Part shown: piece by piece, positions 24,801 to 36,300 of the stretch
Layout: each line of letters begins with the position of its first letter
Position numbering within the stretch: position 1 is the stretch's first letter
From: Phylloscopus collybita
Taxonomy: Eukaryota; Chordata; Aves; Passeriformes; Phylloscopidae
NCBI GenBank assembly: GCA_027886175.1
Contig: JAJNNQ010000026.1
Span: forward strand, 25,252,001 to 25,316,000
Length of the DNA: 64,000 nt
Direction: 5' to 3'
The notes under the pieces: model-generated
Databases searched by the model: none
What the model saw: only the letters and a program-made list of their open reading frames with translations
Told to the model about the DNA's origin: nothing
Translations under genes and position numbers: made by a program

Positions 24801-26538
24801 TATACAAAGGGAATCGACTGAAGCATCATCTCTTCTCCCTTAGCTCCCCAGGGCTGTTCTGTATCTTGTTGTCTGTCTTCCTTCTCATTTGCCTCCATTT
24901 CTTATTCTAGTCTTTACTATTCCTTACCTTATTACCCTCTAGCCCTGATTTTGTGTGCATATGCAGCCTGTGAGTCCTATGTATAAACACCAACTTACAG
25001 TACTCTGATGATGTAAACTGTGTGCAAGGCAAAATGGTAGAGAAGGTGAACAGTGCTAGGTGCTTAATGTACGGGAGCAGACTGGGGTATGCAGATTGGA
25101 GGTTAATATTAGTTCTCACAGCTGACTATAAACTACTGGTATTTACTGTGGCTACAGGGTTTTAAAAACATAATTAAAGATTAACGAACCTTAACAAGAT
25201 CTCTGCCTGCCAGAGGAATGTTAATAGAAATGCAAAATCCTGTGCAGCGGTGTAGCTTAGGCAACCCTACTGCATCTAACAAAGCTGAAGTGTTGGAAGT
25301 AGTGAGGATGGTGGCACATTTACTTTAATGGCAGAAGTTAGTCAGCTCTGTTCCTTCTGTTTATGCTTCTCACATCATTTAGGTGTAGATAGTTTTGGAC
25401 AGGAAAGAATGGTGCTATTTATTGTGTCACATCTACTTGTTTCTAAGAGCAATTTGGCTGGACACACGCAATGGTGTATACACACTCCAGAACCAAAATA
25501 ATATTAGCTGGTAGTCTGCCCGGTCTCTCTTTGCTCTCTGCTAATGAATCTCATGAAGTTACTTTTCACCCAGTTGCTGACTATTCTACAACAAGGACAA
25601 TAGCCTTCCCAGCAATGTGAATATATGAGTTGCAGCCAAGAATGAAAGAGATTTCTGTTATAGTCACAGAAAAGTATTTTAAAAGTGAAATTCTGCTATA
25701 GGCCCATGATAACATTGTTTTTCCCACAAGAATCCATCATTCATTTTCTGCTTCACTTAATGCATGTTACAAAACACAACTTTATGAACTAACTTTAAAA
25801 ACCAACAAAAAAATCTGTGACTGTGATTTAGGTCAGGCTCTGAGTTTTCCTGAGTGGTGCAGATACCTCTGCCTCCAATACCATACTTTTTCCACAATGT
25901 CTAGTGGAAAAAGTCTGTATACGATGAGTAGGAGCCAGAGCTTTCTTTTTTAGCCAAGGTTTTTTGACCATTTTCCATATCTTCTGTGGGACCAAATTTT
26001 TTGAAGAGCATCTTGACTCATTCACTCCCCAATTGACAACTGTGTAAAGAAGGAAAAAGGAGAGAGCAGAAAGAGATAAGCAAAAGAAAGGTATAAAAGA
26101 GACCATTATCCAGAAGAATATGAATTTAACAGGCTTTTCTACTTTCTGTATTTTTCCTGACCAGTGAAAATTCTTATTGATTCTACACGTTATCCCCCTC
26201 TTCCCTGCTGTCTGGAGAAGAAGGTGGTTCTTGATTGGCAATTCTTTTCCCATGGTTTGCCATGGGATAAATCTGACAGGTTTTATGCAATCAGAATGCA
26301 CCTGGATTTCTTTTCACTATAGTTGTCTTGTCATCTTATCATGATGCTTCAGATTTTTCTAACCCATTTTTTTCTGTAGTGATGAAGTATATGGAAAAAT
26401 CCTATTTATTGCTCATTAATTGGAATTCTCTGCTTCTGTTGGACATTAGTGAGCAAGTGCTGGTGAAACAAATTTGGGGAGCCTATTGGGCTATTTACAA
26501 CTCTGGACATAGTTATCTGCTATGTAACTGATTTTATG
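21863..26538. other. Unique sequence, nothing firmly recognised
   Basis: It may include the unaligned U3 of the LTR at its left edge. A GC-richer stretch lies near 23230-23480. The longest open frame in the window (25828-26301, minus, 157 codons) matches no family and contains a hydrophobic stretch of the kind T-rich DNA gives by chance. No repeat is recognised. Confidence 0.5.
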
Positions 26539-27050
26539 GTGTCTGGTTCTGGTGCCCCCAACGTAAAAAAGACATGGAACTGTCAGAGCCAGTCCAGAGG
26601 AGGGCCATGAAACTGATAAGAGGAGTGGAGCATCTCCCCTAAGAAGACAGGGTGTGAAAGCTGGGACTGTTCATCTGAAGAAGAGGAGGTTATGTGGAGA
26701 CCTCACAGCAACCTTCCAGTATCTGAAGGAGGCCTACAGGGAAGTCAGAGAGGGACACTTTGTCAGGATCTGCAGTGATAGGACAAGGAGCAATCGGTAC
26801 AAAGTGAAAGAGGGGGAATTTAGGTTAGATACTGTGAAGAAATTTTCCACTGTTAGGGTGGTGAGACACTGGAACAGGTTGCCCAGAGAAGTGGAGGGTG
26901 TCCCAACACTGGCAATGTTCAAGGCCAGGCTGGTTAAGGCCTTAAGAAACCTGGTCTAGTGGGAGGTGCCCCTGCCTGTGGCTGGGGAGTTTGGGACTAG
27001 ATGACCTTTAAGGTCCCTAGCAACCTCTTAACATGCTATGATTCTATGAT
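26539..27050 (+). mobile_element. CR1: CR1 LINE, 3' portion with intact tail
   Basis: About 510 bp of plus-strand CR1 begins within the ORF2 C-terminal coding region (a block similar to GGTTCTGGTGCCCCCAAC). It runs through GTGAGACACTGGAACAGG and TTTAAGGTCCCTAGCAACC to the octamer-like ATGATTCTATGAT. The last frame of ORF2 is still open over 100 codons. The tail is immediately followed by an LTR inserted into it. Confidence 0.96.
26654..26959 (+). pseudogene. CR1 ORF2 C-terminal remnant
   Basis: A roughly 101-codon open frame inside the CR1 copy. It carries the C-terminal CR1 ORF2 pattern: an RLCGDL-like stretch near the start, SDRTRSN in the middle, then RHWNRLPREV and a final FKARLVKALRNLV. 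The reverse transcriptase and endonuclease domains are absent because of 5' truncation, so it cannot encode an active protein. The first ATG shown is not a real start; the frame is simply what remains after truncation. Confidence 0.85.
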
Positions 27051-27055
27051 TATTT

Positions 27056-27538
27056 TGTAGGAGAAGGGAATACAGGTGACCTTGCCCCTGATACGTAACA
27101 GCTGTGTTAATTACCCAGTGCAGGCTTGCCTCTGATAAGTCATGGCTATAGCAAATAAAGATAAGTGTGGAAAAAAGGGAGTGGGTTAGCTGGTGAGGAG
27201 TATCATGAAGAAGAAGGATCCTGAGGGGAGAGAATCACTGCTGTGGGGTCAGTCTGGGTCTGTAGTTGGAGCCTGTTGTTGAAACCTGCAGTCACAGTCT
27301 AGCCTGCGTGCAGAGTCTGCAAACCAATACATGTCAGTTCAGCAGGGAATAACCGGCAGTCAGAAGCTGCAAGGGAAACCTACAGTAGGAGCTTGCTGCA
27401 GCCAGAGTCAGTGGATAGTTGAAGTCAGGATGGCTGAACTGTAAAGAGGAATAAACCAGGACCCTTTTCATGCTGTGATAAACAAGAATTCTGTGTCTTG
27501 GTTAATTTTTACCCTCTAACGAGAGGGCTGCGGAGACA
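27056..27538 (+). mobile_element. Solo LTR inserted in CR1 tail, 7-bp flanking duplication
   Basis: The 483-bp segment begins TGTAGGAG and ends GGAGACA. It is flanked by ATTATTT on both sides (27049-27055 and 27539-27545). It holds a TATA-like CAAATAAAG at 27152-27160 and AATAAA at 27450-27455, which fits a plus-strand LTR with its polyadenylation signal about 85 bases from the 3' end. The 5' copy of the duplication is part of the CR1 tail, so the LTR is younger than the CR1. Seven bases is unusual: ERVL makes 5, class II usually 6, class I 4. The true value may be 6 with one chance match. No internal region is present. Confidence 0.75.
27450..27455 (+). terminator. LTR polyadenylation signal AATAAA
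   Basis: AATAAA in the 3' part of the solo LTR, followed by a T-rich and GT-rich stretch. Confidence 0.6.
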
Positions 27539-27545
27539 ATTATTT

Positions 27546-30500
27546 CTTCAAGGGAGAGAAGTGTTGCCATATACTGCTAATCTAAAATGGGTATAAAATA
27601 TATGGTATTACTTCTATCACTGCCACACCTGGGAGGCCTAATCCAGCATCCCTAACTCAGAGCCATATACAGAGGTTGCTCTGAAGTGCAGGACAAATAA
27701 AAGTAGTGGGAATGCTCACCGTAAGTGGTTGCTGGTGACATTACTGTCAGGAAGAAAGGATTTGGTCTCTTATGGCAGCAGCCTAAATGTTCAAGATCCC
27801 TATGGTGTTGTGGCCAAGGAGGGGGAACTGTGCAGTAAGCATGGCTGACTTGGGCATCTCTGCTTAGTGAAACAAGTACTGGGTGTACATACTTCTTTCC
27901 CTCTTCCTCCTGTTCCAGTGCACATCCAGCCTGCAGGCTCCAGGGAAGTGGCACTGTGTTCCTACTCACTGCGGTAGTGCCAGTTTGGGGAATTGTTTTT
28001 TTTCTTTTTTGTTCCCATCAGCTGATGGAAGGCTGCTGCTGTCCATGCTCTTTGCCTTTCACTCCTGGTCTCCCCTTACATGCAAACTATGATTTTCCAC
28101 TTTTTGTTTTTCAAGCACATGAAAACCATTTTCTTTTAACTCAGACAGAGTAAAACAGATATAACAATTTAGCTCTACCTTAGCTTTGTGCTCTTCAAGT
28201 GTGTATGTCCTGAAAACTCTCCCTTAGAGCATCATGATTTGAAATGATGGCCAAACAATGGCACTTTTCAATTTAAACCATAGCCATTGTGCATAGAACA
28301 TCTGTGTTCTCCCATTAAAAAGCTGTTCCTCATAGTTGCACTTCATTATGCCAATATGTTGGTTTTATTTTTTTCACAACCTGAGCATTTTAAAGGGGCA
28401 TTTGCAACTTAAACAGCTGGCTTGTACTAAGTGTGGAGAAGGAAGGCCAGCTTTCCAGCTACTATGACTAAGACTAAGTTTTGCAGGCTGGCACAGTCTG
28501 GAGAAATTTCTCAGAAGGACATCTAACTCCTACCCAGTTAATGTACCAGTGTGTCACTTCTTTATATTTATAGATTATAATTATTTTCAGATTTTTCTAT
28601 TTGTCTTAGAATATTCCAATATTTTATTTATTTATCTACTCTTAGCTCAGATCTGTTGTCATCTTGTAGTTACTTTGTTGAGACAGGATACCTGGTCTTT
28701 GACCCACTTCTTAGATATAAAACATTGTTTACAGCTACCTCTCTGGTGAGTTACTTCATCCCTAGGCTTAGGCTGGAACCTTTTTGATGGCTGTTCCTGA
28801 AATACAAACACTATATGGGTGAAAATGTCTAAACAGTAGAGGGTGGGACGTTCCCAGGTAAAATTTTGATGGTTCTTTTTTTTCTTGAATCACACTTGAA
28901 TCACACTCTCTTTCATTCTTTGTTAAAATTCTTAAAATTCTTTTCTTCCTTAATAAAATCCCAAAGAAATTAAGATTTGATGCTCACAGTGTTCTCTCAG
29001 TAGCTTATCTTCAGCCAGGTCTGTAAACTGTAGGAAGTGAAAAGCTCTGGGGAGGCAAGGGAAGGATGGAGGTTTTTTGGCTTTAGCAGGTCTAATTGTT
29101 TGATCTTTCGCTTACAGAGAGAGTAGGGCCTGCTAAAAGAAAACTGTTGCTGTATCTACCAAACCTTTGTGTAGGATGAAATCCCTGTGCATAATGTACA
29201 TGCTAATAAAGGATACCATTACTCTTCACCTAGAACTTAGACCTAGTTGTGTGTGTACTCAAAGATCTCTGCAGTTCCTGGTTTTATATAAGTTGGTTTA
29301 AAGTTGGGTAAATTATCTTGAGAAGGAATCCTACTTTTCAGAGCACCCATTTTCCCCCTTGTTTTTAACCACAACATGCTGGACAACAACACTGTAAAGC
29401 TATGTTAAATGAATTGCAGTTAGCAGAAGGAAATGATGAAATGGTGAAAGGAGGAAATTCATTCCCAGAAAGCCCAGTGACAAAATTCACTAAGAATTTT
29501 GAGTGTTACAAAAACAAAATTTTTAAAAAGGACTTAATTCAGAGCACTTGACTGAAATGTACTGAAAATGTGGTTAAGTTTTGCATGGAAAACTGAAGAA
29601 GGATAGAAATTATTAGTATAATACATTTTCCTCATTCAAAGAGATGTGCTCTTGATGGGGTTTTACCAACTGAAGGGGTTAACACAGTCTGTGGCGCTCT
29701 TTGGCTACTTGTTGGTGCAGGTAACAGGTACCCTCCCTGCCATACCTTCTTCCCCCCCCATCTCTCCCAGCATAATAGCAGATTGCTTCTACCTGCTGAA
29801 GTATGGTGAAGTATGAGTGTGCACTCATCTGCAAGGCGGGAGGAGGCTGTCATGAATCCAGCAAAAGCCAAATGTGGCAGGAGTCTGGGTGGACTGACTA
29901 ATCTCCTCCCTGCCACATGATACAGTGTGGTCTGGTTTCTGGATTTTATGTGAATGATAAAAGTCTTTGGGAGAGTTCCCAGGAAATGGAGTAAGTTGCA
30001 CTTAGCTTTTCTTTTAATGTGGGATTTCAGAAGATGATTTCAAACCTATTAAAATTTGGATCTTTAATAGGCTTAACGTAAAATACTGAAGCTTCTTAAT
30101 CTTCTCAGCCTCTGTGCTGAATAAAATAGAAAAGAAATGCATTACACAGATAAGATCTAGCATTTCTTTACTCAGAAAGAACATTAACCTTGTGGTAACT
30201 ATTATGTCTTTGAGCAGACCCAATGAAAAAAGCACCAACAACAATGTAATTACAAACAAATTAGTATCTTGTAGGTAAAAGAAAACAGCAGTTAAAGAAA
30301 TAGACACGTTAGCCATTGACTATCTACACATATTGACACAGAACTTACTACAAGGTATTTTTATGTAACCTTTTCCTGACAATTTGCTATATGTTCTGTG
30401 GGAGGTTTATCAATTGACTGTGTGTTGCACAAATGTCTCCAGATGCAGGAGGTACAGGAACTCTTGGGTAAACTTAGCAAGTAGTAGAATTTAGTCTTTA

Positions 30501-32144
30501 AGGTCTCTGTGTATTTTCTGGTAATTAATCATGATTTTAAATCTCTGTGGGCATTTCACAGCAATTAATTATGGTGAGACAAACATCTCATTGACAGCCC
30601 CCCTGCTTCTGAGGAACCAGTTACCCTCAGTCATTATACGATCTGTCTTGTGTTTAGGTGGTGTAAATGGATCTGTGGATCTGAAATAGACTTGGGCAGC
30701 AGGGAGCAGTAGTGTGACATAAAGAAAAAAATTGTACTGCAGTATTCAGAGACTAAAATAAATAACTTACAGTGACCTTACATACAGCTGGAAAAATTTG
30801 GTAGCTAAAGTGTGTTTGAAGGGAGACAAGTTGGAGTGTTAATTCACTGGCTGATTCTGAAGACAGTCCAAGTATTATAGCTGAGACTGCTGCAGCTGAA
30901 CTCCTGGGGTACAGTAGCTCAAGTCTTTACCTTTGCCTACCATATAACATCCCTGACAAGAAGAAAAAGCTGAATAGAAAGAAGAGGAGCACATTAATTT
31001 ATTTAGATTAGCCAGCAAAGTGACAAGTATGCCTTGATGCCAAAACGAAGCTATGTAACCCACCCTCCTGAGAGTAGGCATATGCAGGGGAGGTGATGGA
31101 GCATTGAACCGTGTGGAAAATGATGGGCAAAACAAGAAGCTGTGACTTGCTGTGAAATTGCCCCTTGTAAGTCCTTCTTGACTGCAGTGCTCTGATTAGT
31201 GACCAACCTTTCAAAGCTTAGCTGCTTTGTTGGGCCTGGCATCAGCCGCTCCAGACCACCAAACAAGAGCATGAACCTGAAGTAGGACTGTGGTGACATG
31301 CTCTAGAGACATGTGACACCTGGCACTGGGCATGAAGGACCTTGAAAGGAAAGAGAGGTCTGTGATCATGGGCCCCAGTGGGAATTAAGGGCTCTGCAGT
31401 CTACACAATGCTTGCTGCTACAGGCAGGAGACAAGATACAGGCAGTGCTTGAGGAAGCACACAAAAACAGCCCAAGTACTGGCAGCTGGAAGATATCTGG
31501 GCTGCTTTTTACTGCATTTTGTTTTTAAGAAGATGTATATTATTACCTGCAGGTGAATGTATGAAATGTTTTCCCCGTTACCTCTTAAGACAATCACAAA
31601 ATTCTCAGTCCAAGAGCAGCAAGACCAAGCACTGAAAGGATTGACATTTTTCCTTCCTTTTCTCCATCTCCTTTCTCCTTTTTTCCTCTCTCTCCTTTCA
31701 TCCCACCCTCCTTTCCCTTTCCTCCATATCACTGATGTCCTCTGTGACCTTTCATTGTTTTAGAAGCACCTCAATAAGAAACATTGAGCCAGCTTTCTGG
31801 CTGCTGCATTGTTTGTTTCTTTCCTTACAATGTCCAAATCACTGAGTGTTCCTGAAGGACAAAAGCTCAAATAATAATGCACAGCACTAAGTCTTCCTAC
31901 CAAAACACCCTTTATACATTAAAAATACTGTCATTGTCCTTTATAATTTGTTACAACATTCATATCAATTTCATTCATATTAAGTGAAGCCCCATACTTG
32001 AGCACCTAGAGATCAGATGCTCAGGGTGAGCCAAAATAGCAGCTCAGCAGGAAATCAGGGGTGTGTTTCAGTGCTTGATATGATAATCCGCAAAATTCTC
32101 ATGCTTTGCAGAGACAGACTGGGAGCATGATCAAGTATAGAATC
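27546..32144. other. Unique sequence, nothing recognised apart from a pyrimidine tract
   Basis: AT-rich DNA with short unrelated open frames on both strands. A GC-richer patch near 29690-29900 and a pyrimidine tract at 31647-31726 stand out. No interspersed repeat or gene was identified. Confidence 0.5.
31647..31726. repeat. Polypyrimidine tract (C/T rich)
   Basis: About 80 bases that are nearly all C or T, made of irregular CTTTCTCC-like units. Confidence 0.85.
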
Positions 32145-32282
32145 TCTCTCCTTGGAACTGGAACAGGTTCTCCAGGGCACCAAGTGATCAGAGCACCAAG
32201 CCTGTCTTAGTTCAAGAGGTGCTTGGTGATCCTTATGGGTCCCTTCCAACCAAGCATATTCTCAGATTCTAGGATTCTGTAA
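32145..32282 (+). mobile_element. CR1: CR1 LINE 3' end, short and internally deleted
   Basis: It contains CACCAAGCCTGTCTTAGTTC and GATCCTTATGGGTCCCTTCC, ending in GATTCTAGGATTCTG. These are the 3' blocks and octamer tail of a different CR1 subfamily from the copy at 26539. Material expected between these blocks is missing, so there is an internal deletion. Only about 140 bp remain. Confidence 0.88.
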
Positions 32283-32742
32283 TGAAAACCAGGAGATTTA
32301 TATTTAGACAAGCACTAGAAGGAGTATGATAGGAAATTGGTAAGTAGTCTAGAGGGAAGAAAGTAGTTTGGTATTGAGGGAACAGGGCTACCTGCTGGGA
32401 TTGGTTGTAGGTTGGCCAGAACAAAATTGGCTTCACCAAGTCTGAAATGAACTAAAGCAGGAAGACCAAGATAAAGTTACTGTACTGCTGTTGTTTCTAG
32501 AGAAATGACCTGAAGATAAACTCATACCCTGTGTCTTGGTTTGTTAAGACGGTATCTGACAGGGAAACTGGGGTTCCCCTAGAATGGAGAATGTAAACTC
32601 CTCACACCCCCTCTCCGCCAAATTGTAAATTTGCAATCAAGGGCTTTCAGGCAAAGAGTTTGGGAATAGGAATAACAGTTCTTTACTGGGAATTTTAACA
32701 ATACAAATGTAGCAGAAAAACAAAACCACTTAACTAAAACAA

Positions 32743-32760
32743 GCAAACAAACAAACAACA
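32743..32760. repeat. (CAAA)n microsatellite inside the LTR
   Basis: Four tandem CAAA/AAAC units within the U5/R side of the minus-strand LTR. Confidence 0.8.
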
Positions 32761-32897
32761 ATTTTGGAGAACCCTAACAGAGTCAGGACTACAACCTGAC
32801 ACCCTGTGGGTCAGGGTGTTGGAAGCAGTCCCAAAGCGAGTTTTTCTTCAGTGGCAGATGTGGTTCTGGTGAGGTAAAGATGATCTTGTAGAAAAAT

Positions 32898-32985
32898 GGG
32901 TCTAGTGGTGGTAAAAGGGGTCTAGTGGTGAAAAAGGGGGTCTTGGTGATGGGAAGAGTCTAGTGGTAAAAGAGGTCTAGTCTTC
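32898..32985. repeat. About 20-bp tandem repeat in LTR
   Basis: Copies of GGGTCTAGTGGTG start at 32898 and 32918. Degraded copies follow near 32938, 32957 and 32973, separated by A/G-rich spacers, giving a period close to 20 bp. Confidence 0.8.
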
Positions 32986-33306
32986 CTCCCGGAAAATTGG
33001 GTAAAGCTAGCAACTTTTTTATCTTGTGTCTGAGTTTTTTTATCTAGGTAGAAACTGCCTGCCCACGCCCCGCCCTCCCCCTTACTGCCAGGGGGGAATG
33101 TGATGCATCTCACAATAAGATGATGGAAATGCAAATGCACCGCTCTGGGAGGGGGTATAGCCTGGGGAGGTGCTAATGGCTCATTATTCAAAGGCGTCAG
33201 GCCTCTTCCCCCTTGAGTTACTAGAGATAAAGAAAAGCATCTCCCCAACTGCTTTTTAACAAGATGAAAATAGAGTATACAGCTCCTGGCTCCACAACCC
33301 AGGACA

Positions 33307-36300
33307 CCCTACAAGGCCTCCTATGAGCATCGCAGTTCGGCTGGGTGGACCCGTCTATCACTGTTGCACAACACTACACGCCTGGGATAGCTGGTCAGCT
33401 GCCTGAACCATTCCAGAAAGCAGATTGGACTGAGCTTTGATGGAGAACAAGTCTTTGCCCTTTTTGGGCTCACCTTGCTTAATCTCCAGGACTGTCTTTA
33501 TTTGTCTGGATGCACTATAGTTGTCATCTCTTTTAAATGGCTATCTTTTTGGTTCTGAGTGTCTCTGCTTCTACCTCCTAGGTAGGGAGGCTTTTTGTGC
33601 ACAGGAAACTATTATTACAAATGTGTAAAATTGCCACATGTATTTCTAAGGCAGCTAAAATGAATCTGTATGTTATTAGCTGACATGTGTATGACACAAT
33701 AAGAGTTTTAAAACAGCAATGCACTGACAAGGGATACAATAAATTAAGACTGCAGTTTACAAGTCAAGTTATCTTCAAGCTGATTTTACTGCTGTGTGTC
33801 AGAACCTACAAATCAGTTTGGAGATAAGTTTGCAGGTGAGGGGGAAAGAGACAGGATCAGTGTGGAAATGCTCATGAATTGTCCTGCTAACCAGTGAAGT
33901 CACTTTCTGAGTTAGGGTGATGTGAAACCTCCCATCCCAAGCAGGGCTGTGTCTTGGAAAGTGAATCTCAGCTGCCATGATGCCCTCTTGAAGCTAGTCA
34001 TAAGAAAAAGGTAAAATGGAGGTGTAGCAGAAGCTCTGTTTAGAAGAATGTGTCTAATTACTTTTCAGCTTCCCAGACACTGACATCCTGGAATTGTGTC
34101 CCAGTCAGTTCACTTCTCTTGCATACCATGTACAGCGAAATGGAGAGGCATTTAGCACACAGCTCAGAGGAGGTGTTCCTGTAACAGAAATGCAGTTGAT
34201 CCCTTCACAGAGAAATGTTTATAAAAAGTTGCCAAAGGCAGAAAAATTGAATTAATCTAATAAATGAAAGACTTTTGCATTTGTCAGGAGAATGGCAATT
34301 CTGAGATTGCAGTTCTAAGTAGGGGATGTGCTAACACAGAAACTCATGAACTTCTTTGCCCAACTTAAAGTGAGGGTCAATTAGTGGACAGAATAATGAG
34401 CAGATGGTTATTCTGAATGATTACAATTTGGTTTGGATACAAGTAATGTATGAAGCGAAGACAAATGAGTTTCACAGTTGTGCCTGTGTCTCTAGAGCCC
34501 ACTTTATTAATACCACTGTGCCATTGTCATTCTGACTCTCAGGGATGTCATGGCCTGACAGCCCTAAAGGGAGAGAGCAGATGACACCAGGATCACTGTC
34601 AGTTGGGTCTGGCTGCCAGTTGCAGCCTGTTTGGAAGTTACAAGTTCTGCAGCTAAGCACTGTTCTTTTTTTTAACCAAACTTTCCCACCCTCTTTCCAT
34701 TTCTCCCTTTCCTTTTGCCATCTCTTTAAGGAGACTTCAGTTTAGCTACTTGAGTCCAAGTATTTTGAACACCTCCAAAATGACAGCTAAAAGCAGTATC
34801 TCACACAGATTACCACTGGCATCAGATTGGTAGTTTTTGAGGTGGCTGACAGAGACAAGTGCTGGGTCTAAGTTCTTCCAACAATGAAACTACAAGTAAA
34901 ACTCAGAAACTGAAGTCAGGCTTTTGATTTTTACCATGGTTTCTTTATCTCTTGTATATGCTTTACTTGTTTGTCTTCAAGAAAATAGAATCAGGTCACA
35001 GTTATATCTTCAGACCATCTCAATAAGCTTCCCTCTCTTTTCAATATCTTGCCAGAATGTTCTTAAAATGTCACACAGTTTATAGAAATTTTAATATATG
35101 TATTCATAGAATTCCTCAGTGATGATATATTCGTGTTGGCTAAGGTGTAATAAAACACCTCATTTACTTCTCCGAGGTGCATAATAACACCAGAGATGAC
35201 AGGTTTTACCTCTGCATTTTAGGAGCCCTTTAAAAAAAACAAATGGAAAAGCAAAAATTTCAGTTATCTCTCATTTTAAAATAGTGAGGACTGAATTGCA
35301 GTAGCTGGTAATTGCTATTACTGTCATAGTAAGCCAGGAGAGTTTTCTTTCTCTAAATTCCTTTAAACTCACATATTCAGGTGCTGAACAAACACAGTGA
35401 TTAATATAAGTAGAATTTTGTATGGTCTTCCAGACCACAATGTCTGTTTTATACTTTGCTGACAATTCTCATTTGGTAAGAGTTGTCCAACCCATTTCCT
35501 GCTAAGCTTCTCCATACTCAGTACACATCCATCAAAACAAATTGTTTACAGAATAACTTTGCAAAAGGCAGGGCAGGAAGAAAGATTCCTCAATAAGTGC
35601 TTAGACAGATTTCCTCAAGGTTAAAGGATGCTACATAGAAGAGGTTATTGAAATAAAAATTAAGGGAAATACATTGTAGGAAGTTCTCTGTGTGAACTAT
35701 GAAGAAAATTTACAATGCAGTCACTTCAGGTTCTCTAAGTAAAATCTATTTTTTTTTCTTGGTATGGCTGCCACATTTTGTTAGCACCCAAATAACAAAA
35801 AACAATAAAGAGGCATCATAAATACTCTAAAGTATTGTAGTCTTACGATAACAGGAACTGAAATTCAGGTACTACAACTGGTAGTGTCTGCTATACCTAT
35901 AAGTCATGTACATTCATCAAAGACCTCACAGATACTGGATGACTTTATCTCAGATGTTGCCATTTGATGCTGTAAGTTGACCTGCTTCAAAGCTCTTCTT
36001 CAGAGTTAAAGATGTGTTGGAGCCAGGTGCTGGGATGTCAGAACCAGTATATAGGGATACCATGATCAGCTAGCAGAAAAGTTTAACAGAGGCAGCTGAA
36101 GGTTTTTACATAACTTCTCTTCAGTTCCTAGAATCTATTTAATGTCCTTAAATTCTTCATAAACAGATTCTTTGCAGAGGGTCCATTGAAATGAAAATGG
36201 CTCTGACCAGAGAACTGGAACATCGCTCCTCTGTTAACTTCAAGAGGTGTTCAGGTCCTTGTTCAACTGAAATGGGATCCCTGGTTACTCTCATTGCTTA

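Larger units (their letters stand above)
32532..33306 (-). mobile_element. Solo LTR, minus strand, 775 bp, with U3 tandem repeats
   Basis: The ends are TGTCTTGGTTTG and CAACCCAGGACA, a 12-bp imperfect terminal inverted repeat with TG...CA termini. The flanks are CCCTG (32527-32531) and CCCTA (33307-33311), a 4/5 match that fits a 5-bp ERVL-type duplication with one change. On the minus strand the U5-side polyadenylation site is a degraded AGTAAA (32692-32697) in the expected GAACTGTTATTCC context. About 20-bp tandem units lie at 32898-32985. The 108-codon minus frame at 32922-33248 is LTR sequence, not a gene. There is no gag, pol or env next to it. Confidence 0.85.

Noticed and set aside
25828..26301. 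157-codon minus-strand open frame, the longest in the window
   Set aside because: About one frame of this length is expected by chance in 64 kb of this composition. No domain is recognised, and its hydrophobic stretch reflects T/A-rich codons.
32922..33248. 108-codon minus-strand frame
   Set aside because: It lies entirely within the 775-bp minus-strand LTR.
33307..33410. CpG-containing sequence right of the 775-bp LTR as retroviral internal region
   Set aside because: No polypurine tract adjoins the LTR's 5' end on the minus strand, and the near-match CCCTG/CCCTA flanks indicate a solo LTR, so this is host flank.
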